Below are positions 17,440 to 25,917 of a stretch of 64,000 nt of DNA, one piece after another. The notes beneath the pieces are model-generated. The model was not told the origin of the DNA. It saw only the letters and a list, made by a program, of their open reading frames with translations, and searched no databases. The translations under genes and the position numbers were made by a program. The stretch covers positions 1 to 64,000 of the forward strand of contig OMYY01000010.1 in the NCBI GenBank assembly GCA_900315435.1, in the 5' to 3' direction. The DNA is from an uncultured Spirochaetaceae bacterium. Lineage in GTDB: Bacteria; Spirochaetota; Spirochaetia; Sphaerochaetales; Sphaerochaetaceae. How positions within the stretch are numbered: position 1 is the stretch's first letter; each line of letters opens with the position of its first letter.

Positions 17440-18371
17440 TTTCGGATGAACGGCTTTTTGAAGTCGCAGTCGCGTATTACATCCAGAAAAAGACACAGGT
17501 CCAGATTGCCAAGGATCTGGGAGTTTCCCATGTGCAAGTTGGCAAATATCTGAAAGAGGCTCTGAAACGGGACATTGTGTCGATTACCGTGAACCTTCCG
17601 GTTTCCAAAGACGAAGAAGGCCGGATGCGTTCTCTGTTCAAGGAAATCTTCGGCTTGAAGCATCTGGTTCTTGTTCAAGGAAGCGAGAATTCGGACAAGT
17701 CGCTGGAACGGGTCGTTTCCAAAGCAACCTCCTATCTGCTTGATGCCTATCCGGATGTCCCCACTCGGGTAGGATACGGTTGGGGAAGAACTATGCAGGC
17801 ATTATCTCTGAACTCATCCGAGCTGGCTCGGAAGACCCACTGGACCTATATCCCTGCATGCATCTTGGCAAAAGGTACGGACAACTCGTATTACGATACC
17901 ATCCGGTTGACCAGAAACCTTGCCGAGCAGTGGGGTGGCAGGGTCGACGAGGAAATGGTGGAGAAGCTTGAATTGGCACGAAAGACCCAATCCGAGGAAC
18001 TGATGGCTGACTGCCGAAGGTCTTGGCAGAATCTCTCTTTTCTTATTTGTGGCCTGGGGTGCGCGACTAACCGATATCCTAAACAGCGGGAAGGACTGTT
18101 TTCCGAGCAGGTGTTCAGGGAAGTCAACATGAAATCCCTTGTAGGAGATATCCTTCACAACTTCTACGATATTGATGGGAATGTGTTCCCAGGGCAGGGT
18201 AAGGATTTGATGATTCCTCTCGAGGATATGCACAAGATCCCCACCGTGATTGCCGTTGCGAGTGGATTCCCCAAAGTAGAAAGCATCATCGGTGGGCTTC
18301 GCAGTGGTCTAGTCGACACTTTGGTCACCGACGTGCAGACCGCACGTCATGTGATTGAGTATCTCAAGTAG
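17436..18371 (+). CDS. SorC/DeoR-type sugar-binding transcriptional regulator
   Basis: 311 residues. The N-terminal helix-turn-helix is QVQIAKDLGVSHVQVGKYLK. The rest is a SorC sugar-phosphate-binding domain, with VGYGWGRTMQ and a C-terminal segment VAVASGFPKVESIIGGLRSG that recalls the glucosamine-6-phosphate isomerase-like fold. It lies inside the importer operon, overlaps the permease stop by four bases and is followed 9 bases later by the PfkB kinase. The likely effector is the phosphorylated form of the imported sugar. Confidence 0.85.
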   Translation: MISDERLFEVAVAYYIQKKTQVQIAKDLGVSHVQVGKYLKEALKRDIVSITVNLPVSKDEEGRMRSLFKEIFGLKHLVLVQGSENSDKSLERVVSKATSYLLDAYPDVPTRVGYGWGRTMQALSLNSSELARKTHWTYIPACILAKGTDNSYYDTIRLTRNLAEQWGGRVDEEMVEKLELARKTQSEELMADCRRSWQNLSFLICGLGCATNRYPKQREGLFSEQVFREVNMKSLVGDILHNFYDIDGNVFPGQGKDLMIPLEDMHKIPTVIAVASGFPKVESIIGGLRSGLVDTLVTDVQTARHVIEYLK

Positions 18372-18380
18372 GGGGATGGA

Positions 18381-19322
18381 ATGATTGGAACCGTGACGCT
18401 GAATCCCTGTGTAGACAGAACCTGCCATCTTGGTGGCTTTTCCTATGGCGGCATGAACCGCATCATCGATGACCGGCGGGATTATTCGGGCAAGGGAATC
18501 AACGTCTCTCTTGCTCTGTTGCAGAACGGGTCGGCAGTACGGACCGGAGGGTTTCTCTTCCAGGAAGGAGGGGCAGCCTTTCAGGAAGGGCTCCTCCGGC
18601 AGGGCATTTCCTACAAAAGCATCAAAGTCCCTGGAAGACTACGGGAGAACATCAAGCTTTGGAACAGTGAGGATGGAGTCACGACCGAGGTCAATCAGAG
18701 TGGGGCGTTTGTCTCCATGGAGAAATGGAAAGAATTCAAGGATTTTTTCTCTGAGTTCCTTGAAGGGCTTTCCCTTGTCGTGCTTACCGGAAGTGTCCCA
18801 AAGGGGATACCGCATGACGCCTACCGCCAGTTGATCGAGATTGCATATGTCCATCATGTTCCGGTCATCCTTGACGCAGAAGGGGATTTGCTTTCCGAGG
18901 GACTTCAAGGCAGACCCTTGGCTATCAAGCCTAACGCGTTCGAATTTGCAAAAACGTTCGGGGTGCCAGAACATGCCCCCTTGGGCGTGTTGGCAGGGAA
19001 GGCGCGGCAACTCATCGGGGCAGGTATGGTTTCCATCGTCTGTATTACCTTGGGAAGCGAGGGGGCGATGATCATTGACAAAAACGGTGGGTGGAGAACA
19101 ATTCCCATCCCATTGGAGGTGAAGGCAACCCAGGGCGCAGGAGATAGCGTGGTGGCAGGCATGTGCATGGCATGGGAAGCTCACTTGGCAACTTCTGACA
19201 TGCTTCGCTATGGCGTGGCCATGGCCGACGGAACTATTACTCGGGAAGGGACGTTGATGTGCCGGAAAGAAGATTTCCAACGGTTCCTGCCACTCGTGCG
19301 GGTGGAGGCTCTCTCTCTATGA
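18381..19322 (+). CDS. PfkB kinase of the 1-phosphofructokinase/tagatose-6-P kinase type
   Basis: 313 residues. VTLNPCVDRT at the start, SGKGINVSLAL and the C-terminal QGAGDSVVAG (catalytic Asp) identify the FruK/LacC/PfkB branch, which phosphorylates hexose phosphates to 1,6-bisphosphates. In this operon it probably supplies the bisphosphate cleaved by the aldolase at 19894. It overlaps the next gene by four bases. A second kinase of the same branch lies at 20815. Confidence 0.86.
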   Translation: MIGTVTLNPCVDRTCHLGGFSYGGMNRIIDDRRDYSGKGINVSLALLQNGSAVRTGGFLFQEGGAAFQEGLLRQGISYKSIKVPGRLRENIKLWNSEDGVTTEVNQSGAFVSMEKWKEFKDFFSEFLEGLSLVVLTGSVPKGIPHDAYRQLIEIAYVHHVPVILDAEGDLLSEGLQGRPLAIKPNAFEFAKTFGVPEHAPLGVLAGKARQLIGAGMVSIVCITLGSEGAMIIDKNGGWRTIPIPLEVKATQGAGDSVVAGMCMAWEAHLATSDMLRYGVAMADGTITREGTLMCRKEDFQRFLPLVRVEALSL

Positions 19323-19897
19323 AGAAACCGCTCCTAGTCATGTTTTCGGGAAAGGGGGGGTCAGGAAAGACCACGATGGCTCGTACTATTGCCGGAGAGT
19401 TCCACATGCCATACCTCGACTATGACACACTCGTACAGCCTTTCCTTGGTGCCATCGAGTCTGCCTATGGACTCGGTGATGGGGACCGGTATGCCTTCTA
19501 CCGTGTCTGGAGGGAACCTTGTTATCAGACCTTGTTGGCACCTACGCTGGAAAATCTGGGGCTGGGCAACGACATGGTGGTTTCTGCACCTTTTTCTTCG
19601 GAAGTCCGGAACCGGGATTTCCCTGCACGGCTTCAGGAACTTTCGCCTAGGCCCTTTACCATGTTGCTCTGCCACATGGCGCCTCCCGATGATCAACATT
19701 TCCAAATGCTGGAAGAGCGCAATTCTCGGCGGGACGAGGATTTCCTGCACGACAAGAATCGGTTCCTGCAGGTCTATCGGACAGAAAGACCTGCATGGGA
19801 TGATTCGTTGATACTGATACTGGATTCCGGAAATTTTGACCGGAATAAGCATATCATAGAGGAGCGAATACTATCGCTCAGGAGGAATTCTGTATGA
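19319..19897 (+). CDS. Small P-loop kinase in the sugar operon (AAA_33/zeta-like fold)
   Basis: 192 residues. It begins MKKPLLVMFSGKGGSGKTTM, with Walker A at residues 11-18, and has DYDTLVQPFL, LLCHMAPPDDQHFQMLEERN and RRDEDFLHDK, as expected of small P-loop kinases with a lid region and an acid near strand two. Its start overlaps the upstream kinase stop (ATGA) and its stop overlaps the aldolase start (ATGA). This coupling suggests a catalytic step of the same pathway, most simply the first phosphorylation of the imported sugar, but no substrate-specific motif was recognised. A comparable gene follows another importer at 32446. Confidence 0.7.
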   Translation: MKKPLLVMFSGKGGSGKTTMARTIAGEFHMPYLDYDTLVQPFLGAIESAYGLGDGDRYAFYRVWREPCYQTLLAPTLENLGLGNDMVVSAPFSSEVRNRDFPARLQELSPRPFTMLLCHMAPPDDQHFQMLEERNSRRDEDFLHDKNRFLQVYRTERPAWDDSLILILDSGNFDRNKHIIEERILSLRRNSV

Positions 19898-20760
19898 GTT
19901 TGGTGACGATGAAGTACGAGATGGCACGAGCTGAAAAAGGTGGTTATGCTGTTCCCGCATTCAATTTCTTCAGTTTCGACAACCTGGTAGGCATCGCGAA
20001 GGGTGCTGCCGAAAAGAAGAGCCCGGTGATTGCCATGGCCACGATGGGTGGCATCAAGGTAATGGGGGAGAAAGCCGTGGTGAAAATGTGCGAGGGTGTG
20101 GCTGCGGATTATGGCATCAACATGGTTCTCCACCTTGACCATTGCACCGATATCGAGCTTCTGAAGCGGTGTGTGGATAATGGCTTTACTTCCGTAATGA
20201 TTGATTCCTCCAAGAAGGAGTTCGCCGAAAACGTCGAGGATACGGCCAAGACGGTTGAGTATGCCTCCAGATATGGTGTCACGGTAGAGAGCGAACTGGG
20301 ACATGTCGGTGGAAAGGAAGACGATATCGTGGTTGACGACATGAGCGTCCTGTTTACCGAGCCGGAGAAAGCCTTGGAATTCGTGAACCTGACTGGTATC
20401 GACTGCCTGGCTGTCGCCGTCGGTACGGTCCATGGTTTCTACAAGGCCAAGCCAAAACTTGACTTTCCCCGCATCAGCAAGATCCATGAACTGCTTCCTA
20501 AGTGTCCGCTCGTCTTGCATGGTGGCACCGGGGTACCCTATGACGATTTCCGCGAAGCCATCAAGCGTGGAGTCCGGAAAATCAATATCGGAACTGAGTT
20601 GAAGGTGCATGGAGTCTTTGACACGAGCAAGGCCGGTTATATGGATCCGAACGCCAAGGACGATCCACGCTATGTAAGCAAACTTGTCATCGCAAAGGTT
20701 TCCTCGATTGTAGAGGAGCTGATTGGTGTCATGGGAAGCGAGAACAAGGCTTCTTGCTGA
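19894..20760 (+). CDS. Class II ketose-bisphosphate aldolase (second of three)
   Basis: 288 residues. Active-site elements are visible: HLDHCTD (catalytic Asp and zinc His), VESELGHVGG, VGTVHGFY, VLHGGTGVPYDD and RKINIGTEL. It is translationally coupled to the P-loop kinase and shares an operon with the importer, so it should act on the bisphosphate of that sugar. It is clearly a different paralogue from those at 13260 and 21994. Confidence 0.89.
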   Translation: MSLVTMKYEMARAEKGGYAVPAFNFFSFDNLVGIAKGAAEKKSPVIAMATMGGIKVMGEKAVVKMCEGVAADYGINMVLHLDHCTDIELLKRCVDNGFTSVMIDSSKKEFAENVEDTAKTVEYASRYGVTVESELGHVGGKEDDIVVDDMSVLFTEPEKALEFVNLTGIDCLAVAVGTVHGFYKAKPKLDFPRISKIHELLPKCPLVLHGGTGVPYDDFREAIKRGVRKINIGTELKVHGVFDTSKAGYMDPNAKDDPRYVSKLVIAKVSSIVEELIGVMGSENKASC

Positions 20761-20771
20761 CGTATTTTGCG

Positions 20772-20797
20772 GTGGAGGTCGTGTTTGCGGCCTCCAC
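20772..20797 (+). promoter_or_regulatory. Intercistronic hairpin before the last kinase gene
   Basis: GTGGAGG (20772-20778) pairs with CCTCCAC (20791-20797), with an inner CG/CG pair. It lies 11 bases after the aldolase stop and is followed by TTT only. It could stabilise the upstream mRNA or reduce expression of the PfkB gene at 20815. Confidence 0.5.
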
Positions 20798-20814
20798 TTT
20801 CTGATGGAGCATGC

Positions 20815-21741
20815 ATGTCTGTCCAGAAATCGGTGCTAGTGGTGTGTCTGAATCCGACGTTTCAAATGACGATGGTATATCCGACCATCCGGAAGAATGA
20901 AGTCAATCGGACCGCAAACTATTTTATCAGTCCTTCCGGGAAAGGGGTCAATGTCGCACGTGTCCTGACCCAACTGGGGCGAAGAGCAAAGGTGCTGACC
21001 CATGTGGGGGGAAACCGGATTGAGGAATTTCGGATTATGTGTGCTGCCGAACACATAGCGCTCTGCGATTTCCTGGAAGTCAGTCCGATTCGGACTTGCA
21101 CCACTTTGGTGGATGAGGGAGACCATACCAGTACGGAAATGGTGGAAGAGCCGAAACCGGTTTCTTCGCTTGCCAGTGGCAAGGCGATGGATTTGTTTCG
21201 TAAGGAAATTCCCAACCACCAGGCGCTGGTCATCACAGGTACCAAAGCAAAAGGATATGACGAAGAGCTTTACCCCATGATGGTCGCGGAAGCCCGCAAA
21301 CAAGGGAAGTTGATTGTTCTTGACTTAAAAGGCGAAGATCTGAAACGTGCTTTGCCATACCAGCCGACAGTCATCAAACCTAATCTGTCAGAGCTGGTTT
21401 CCACCTTCTCAGAGGGATTGTTTGTTTCCGAGCAGAAAGAAAATCGGAATTTTCTTCCGTTCGTCGAAGAGAAGAGCAAAGAGTTCTTCGCCCGCTATCG
21501 GACATGTCTGGTTGTCAGTCGTGGAAAGTATCCTTCGTGGGTTTTTAATGGAGAGAAACTAGTGGAGATTCCTGGAGATAAAATCATGCGGCCAGTCGTT
21601 AATACCATCGGCTGCGGAGATGCTCTGACAGCAGGCATGACCCACCGACTTCTCGATGGGGACACGCTGGAGGATTCAGTCCGATATGGCATGCACTGCG
21701 CGTTGAAAAATGCTATGTCGTTTCGTCATGGACTTGGGTAA
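20815..21741 (+). CDS. PfkB kinase of the 1-phosphofructokinase type (GCGD variant)
   Basis: 308 residues. VVCLNPTFQMTM, SGKGVNVARVLTQLGR and NTIGCGDALTAGMTHR mark the FruK/LacC branch. The usual GAGD is GCGD, with the catalytic Asp retained. The ATG at 20815 was chosen because the family N-terminus begins just after it; an open frame reaches back to 20767. It ends the importer operon and may act on a second substrate or add the second phosphate in the pathway. Confidence 0.84.
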   Translation: MSVQKSVLVVCLNPTFQMTMVYPTIRKNEVNRTANYFISPSGKGVNVARVLTQLGRRAKVLTHVGGNRIEEFRIMCAAEHIALCDFLEVSPIRTCTTLVDEGDHTSTEMVEEPKPVSSLASGKAMDLFRKEIPNHQALVITGTKAKGYDEELYPMMVAEARKQGKLIVLDLKGEDLKRALPYQPTVIKPNLSELVSTFSEGLFVSEQKENRNFLPFVEEKSKEFFARYRTCLVVSRGKYPSWVFNGEKLVEIPGDKIMRPVVNTIGCGDALTAGMTHRLLDGDTLEDSVRYGMHCALKNAMSFRHGLG

Positions 21742-21797
21742 TGCGATCTTCCCGTACACATGATTCTCCTGCAGGCAATAGCATGGTTTGCAAAAAA

Positions 21798-21921
21798 ATG
21801 CTTGTTTTTGCCTGATTCGGAGGGGGAGAATGCTTGTTACGGAAAAAAATGAGCAAAATGGTTTTTATTTCACTATTATTGCGCAGAATTATGCAATATA
21901 GCATGGGCTTTTGAGCAAAAT
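21798..21921 (+). promoter_or_regulatory. Two pairs of direct repeats upstream of the third aldolase operon
   Basis: AATGCTTGTT occurs at 21798-21807 and 21830-21839, and GAGCAAAAT at 21851-21859 and 21913-21921. Spacings are 32 and 62 bases, close to three and six helical turns. The AT-rich 252-base gap holds no gene and must contain the promoter of the operon starting at 21994. The repeats are candidate regulator sites. Confidence 0.35.
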
Positions 21922-21993
21922 CTTGATGAGTTTCCCCTTTACAGGCGCAAAAAGTGAGAGTAAGGTGGGAATGAGAGAGGAGACAACATTCAT

Positions 21994-22860
21994 ATGTATT
22001 TGGTATCAGCGAAAGAAATGCTTCAAGATGCCGAGCATGGACACTATGCGGTCGGGCATTTCAATCTGAACAATATGGAGAGCGTTAGGGCTTTTCTGCT
22101 TGCTGCACAGGAAAATGCCAGTCCGATTATTCTCGGCGTGAGTGGTGGCACGGCAAAGTACATGGGAGGATATCGGACTATTGCTGATATGGTGACGGAT
22201 TTCATGGATTTCCTCAAGATTAACGTGCCGGTGGCGCTTCATGTCGACCATGGCAAGTATCAGGAAGCTCTGGCTGCTATTGATGCAGGTTTCAGTTCAG
22301 TAATGTTTGATGGATCGTCATTTCCCATTGAGGAAAATTTGGAGAAGACCAAGGAAGTGGTCCGCTTGGCCCATGCCAAAGGCATTTCGGTCGAGGCCGA
22401 GGTAGGCGGTATTGGTGGAGAAGAGGACGGAAAAATCAGCATGGGCGAGTGTGCTAGCCCTGCTCAATGCGAGATGATGGCATCGCTTGGTATTGATTTC
22501 TTGGCTGCTGGTATCGGGAATATTCATGGAAAATATCCTGCCGATTGGAAGGGGTTGAACTTCCCGCTCCTCAAGGAGATCAAAGAAAGGGTGGGAAACA
22601 TGCCATTGGTGCTCCATGGTGGTTCCTGCATTCCTGGCGACCAGATTCGCAAGGCAATTGAACTCGGTGTCGCGAAGATTAACGTCAATACCGAGTGCCA
22701 GATGGCGTTCACTGCCGCAGTTCGGAAGTATTTCGAGCAACGGAAAGACGAGGAAAGCAAGGGGTTTGCTCCTCGGACAGTGCTTGCCGGTGGGCTGGAT
22801 GCAACGAAAGCGATGTGCGTCCAAAAAATGGAATTGTTCGGTTCGATTGGAAAGGCATGA
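21994..22860 (+). CDS. Class II aldolase (third of three), heads an AfuABC-like operon
   Basis: 288 residues. ALHVDHGKY, VEAEVGGIGGEEDGKISMGE, AAGIGNIHGKYP, VLHGGSCIPGDQ and AKINVNTEC supply the catalytic Asp, zinc ligands and phosphate site. It is more like true fructose-bisphosphate aldolases around the GGIGGEEDG segment than the other two. GAGAGGAGACAAC precedes the start. It is followed after 66 bases by an AfuA-like binding protein, linking aldol cleavage with uptake by the following transporter. Confidence 0.88.
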   Translation: MYLVSAKEMLQDAEHGHYAVGHFNLNNMESVRAFLLAAQENASPIILGVSGGTAKYMGGYRTIADMVTDFMDFLKINVPVALHVDHGKYQEALAAIDAGFSSVMFDGSSFPIEENLEKTKEVVRLAHAKGISVEAEVGGIGGEEDGKISMGECASPAQCEMMASLGIDFLAAGIGNIHGKYPADWKGLNFPLLKEIKERVGNMPLVLHGGSCIPGDQIRKAIELGVAKINVNTECQMAFTAAVRKYFEQRKDEESKGFAPRTVLAGGLDATKAMCVQKMELFGSIGKA

Positions 22861-22926
22861 GCATTCATCAATACAAAAGCATATAGTATTATAAATAAGT
22901 TAAATACGTTTATTTAGGAGGAAACA

Positions 22927-24054
22927 ATGAAGAAAATGTTTGTTACGCTGCTGGCTTTGTCCATGGCAGCGGGAGTATTTGCGAATGGGTCAAAAGAAAC
23001 GGCACCCGCGCAGGCCGCGGAAGAGAAGCCGATGACACAGGAGGAAATTATTGCCGCAGCCAAGCAAGAGGGTGATTTGACAATCTACACACCGTCGAGC
23101 CGGCATTCTCAGATGGGCGAGCAATTTGGTGCCCAGTATGGCCTGAAGGTCACTACGACCCAACTCAAGGATATCGAGATGGTCGAAAAGGTCTCTCAGG
23201 AGGCAAAGGCGAATTTGGATGGAGCGGATGTCGTGTTTGCCCAGGATGGAGCTCGAGTTTACCCCGAGCTGATTGCCACAGGCTATGTCACCTCATACAC
23301 CCCTGACGACCTGAAGTCGAAGATTCCTGCGATGTATCAGAATCCGCAAGTCTGGGATTTGTGCGTGAAGGCCTTTGTCTACAACAACGAGACTGCGGGG
23401 CAGCCGATCACGAACGTCTGGCAACTTACCGAGCCTGAATGGTCTGGCCGTGTCCAGATGAAGGATGCCTATTCCGAAGCAGTGAACATGAACTTCTTCA
23501 CCATGATTACCCGCGACGATTGGGCCAAAAAGATTTCTGATGCTTATAAGCATCTGTATGGGAAGGACCTTGTGCTTGACAAGGACAGCCCGAATGCCGG
23601 CTATCAGTGGATTAAGGCCATGTACAAGAACGGCATGGTGCTTGGCAAGTCGGATACCACGATTGCGGAGAACATCGGTGCAAAGGGTCAGGCGACCCAA
23701 TTGGTCGGACTGTTCACCACGAACAAGCTCCGCAATGCCGCAAGCAAGAATCTCGCGCTGGCTCCATGTTACAAAGTCGAGCCGTTCTCGGGATTCTACT
23801 ATCCGATTTACTGCTTCATTCCGTCCAACAGCCGGAGCGTCAATGCGGCCAAGTTGTTCATCCAGTATAATTTGGGCCCGGAGGGCTGGAAGGCCTTCAA
23901 CAAGGGTATCGGCGATTATTCCCCGAACCCGGATAACGTGAACCAGTTTGATCCGGTCTCCTTGGAAGAGTGGGGCAACATGCTGGTCTTTGAGGATCCT
24001 GCCTGGTGTGCCGAGCATCGTCCTGAGGTTGAGGAGTTTATCTCGAAGCTGTAA
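22927..24054 (+). CDS. AfuA/FbpA-like ABC importer binding protein 1
   Basis: 375 residues with a signal peptide (MKKMFVTLLALSMAAGVFAN). The mature part begins TQEEIIAAAKQEGDLTIYTP and has ADVVFAQDGARVYPELIATG and NPQVWDLCVKAFVYNNE, as in the family often labelled iron(III)-binding. Members of this family (AfuA) bind hexose and heptulose phosphates. No Tyr-Tyr ferric site was recognised, and the operon begins with an aldolase. A sugar-phosphate ligand is therefore preferred here, as inference. GGAGG lies just before the start. Confidence 0.8.
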   Translation: MKKMFVTLLALSMAAGVFANGSKETAPAQAAEEKPMTQEEIIAAAKQEGDLTIYTPSSRHSQMGEQFGAQYGLKVTTTQLKDIEMVEKVSQEAKANLDGADVVFAQDGARVYPELIATGYVTSYTPDDLKSKIPAMYQNPQVWDLCVKAFVYNNETAGQPITNVWQLTEPEWSGRVQMKDAYSEAVNMNFFTMITRDDWAKKISDAYKHLYGKDLVLDKDSPNAGYQWIKAMYKNGMVLGKSDTTIAENIGAKGQATQLVGLFTTNKLRNAASKNLALAPCYKVEPFSGFYYPIYCFIPSNSRSVNAAKLFIQYNLGPEGWKAFNKGIGDYSPNPDNVNQFDPVSLEEWGNMLVFEDPAWCAEHRPEVEEFISKL

Positions 24055-24066
24055 TGCAAGCGGTTT

Positions 24067-24095
24067 CGGACCCAGGCGGAGATTGTCTGGGTCCG
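24067..24095 (+). promoter_or_regulatory. Hairpin between binding-protein and permease genes
   Basis: CGGACCCAG (24067-24075) and CTGGGTCCG (24087-24095) form a perfect nine-pair stem with an 11-base loop, followed by TTGTCTTTTC. It may act as a partial terminator or mRNA stabiliser between the afuA-like gene and its permease. Confidence 0.6.
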
Positions 24096-24127
24096 TTGTC
24101 TTTTCTTGATTCTCTGCAAAGGTTCCA

Positions 24128-25912
24128 ATGAAACAATTTACTTACCGCGTGAAGCGGTTTTTTTCCAAGCCGTACAACATCATCCTTTCGATGATGCTTG
24201 TATTGCTTACGTTCCTGACGTTGGTCCCGTTGCTCTCGATGGTACGCGACTCATTTGTCGTCCATGCTGCCGAGACGATGAGACTGAAGAAACCATTGGA
24301 CTCGTTCACGTTGAACCACTGGTTCAAGGTATTGTTCGATGCCAACAGCATCAACGTGTTCTATCGTCCATTCCTGAATTCGTTGATTACCAGCCTTGGT
24401 TCCTGTCTGGTCTCTCTGTTTTTCGGAGGCTTTTTTGCCTGGTTGGTAACTCGAACCAACATGCGTTGGAAGAAGCTCCTTTCCGCGCTCTTCATCTTTC
24501 CGTACGTCATGCCAAGCTGGACGCTTGCGCTTGCTTGGTACAATATTTTCAAGAACACAGTTGTGGGTGGTGTCCCTGGATTTTTCATGGCGATGACAGG
24601 AATCGAACCTGCAAACTGGTTCTCCTATGGTGCATTTCCGATTGCCGTGGTCACCGGGCTCCATTATTCCCCATTCGCATATATCATGATTGGCGGTATC
24701 CTCCGGAACATGGATGCCAACTTGGAAGAGGCCGCGATGATGTTGCATGCCTCACAAGGCAGGATTATGCGGAAGATTACCATTCCCATGGTGCTTCCGG
24801 CCATTCTTTCCACCTTCTTGCTCGTGTTCTCTTCTGCAATGAGTTCTTTCGCCGTTCCTCAGTTTCTCGGACTGCCGGTTCGCTACCAAGTGCTGACAAC
24901 CCAGCTGTATCGTACCCTGAACGGGGTGAATAAAGGCCAGGGGTATGCGATTGCCATGGTGATGATTCTGCTTGGGGTGGCAATTCTCGCATTCAACCAG
25001 CGACTTACCGGTGTACGGAAAAACTATACGACAGTGACCGGAAAGAGCAGCAACATCAGTTTGGTCAACCTGCGTGGTGCGCGGAACCTGATTTCCGTCA
25101 TCGTACTGGTTCTTGTGCTGATGGTCTCTCTGGTTCCTTTGTTCAGTTTCGCTTTGGAGTCTTTGTTGCTTAGGCCAGGCGACTATTCGTTGTCCAACCT
25201 GACTTTGCAGTTCTGGATTGGCACTGCCCAGCAGAACTCGATTGCCAACAGCGAGCCGGGTATGCTTCGCAATCCGACGATGTGGCGTGCGTTGTGGAAC
25301 AGTTTGAGGCTTTCGTTCATCTGCTCGCTCACCGCTGGAACACTTGGCTTCCTTGCCGGATATGCGATTGTCCGCGGCCGCGGAACCAAGTTGGCGACAG
25401 TGGTGGACAACTTGGCGTTCTTCCCATATCTGATGCCGTCTATGGCTTTCTCTGTCATCTTCTTGTCTATGGCCTCCACCATCGTTAAGCCCCTGTACGG
25501 GACCACATTGCTGCTGGTGCTCATTGGCATGGTCAAGTATTTGCCCTTCGCAAGCCGTAGTGGTATCAACGCGATGATGCAGCTTTCAACGCAGATTGAA
25601 GAGGCGGGCGAGATTATCGGAGTTCCCTGGAACAAGCGGATGCGCAAGCTGGTCATTCCCATTCAGAAGGCTAGCTTTATTTCCGGATATCTGCTTCCCT
25701 TCATCAGCTGCATGCGAGAGCTTTCTCTGTTTGTTCTGTTGGTGACGCCATCGAACCGTGTGCTCACCACGTTGTTGTTCTACTACAACGAGAAAGGATG
25801 GGACCAGTATTCCAATGGAATCAACTTGATGATTGTCATCATCGTCCTGATTATCAACTGGATCGTGAACAAAGCGACCGGTGCATCCATCGATAAAGGT
25901 ATTGGAGGTTGA
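24128..25912 (+). CDS. AfuB/FbpB-like fused ABC permease 1
   Basis: 594 residues containing two tandem permease halves, the usual arrangement for this class. The first half has the EAA loop EEAAMMLHASQGRIMRKITI, the second EEAGEIIGVPWNKRMRKLVI, each followed by PMV/PIQ. About twelve membrane helices are expected. It should form the whole transmembrane pore, driven by the ATPase that starts six bases after its stop. Confidence 0.88.
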   Translation: MKQFTYRVKRFFSKPYNIILSMMLVLLTFLTLVPLLSMVRDSFVVHAAETMRLKKPLDSFTLNHWFKVLFDANSINVFYRPFLNSLITSLGSCLVSLFFGGFFAWLVTRTNMRWKKLLSALFIFPYVMPSWTLALAWYNIFKNTVVGGVPGFFMAMTGIEPANWFSYGAFPIAVVTGLHYSPFAYIMIGGILRNMDANLEEAAMMLHASQGRIMRKITIPMVLPAILSTFLLVFSSAMSSFAVPQFLGLPVRYQVLTTQLYRTLNGVNKGQGYAIAMVMILLGVAILAFNQRLTGVRKNYTTVTGKSSNISLVNLRGARNLISVIVLVLVLMVSLVPLFSFALESLLLRPGDYSLSNLTLQFWIGTAQQNSIANSEPGMLRNPTMWRALWNSLRLSFICSLTAGTLGFLAGYAIVRGRGTKLATVVDNLAFFPYLMPSMAFSVIFLSMASTIVKPLYGTTLLLVLIGMVKYLPFASRSGINAMMQLSTQIEEAGEIIGVPWNKRMRKLVIPIQKASFISGYLLPFISCMRELSLFVLLVTPSNRVLTTLLFYYNEKGWDQYSNGINLMIVIIVLIINWIVNKATGASIDKGIGG

Positions 25913-25917
25913 ATAGT

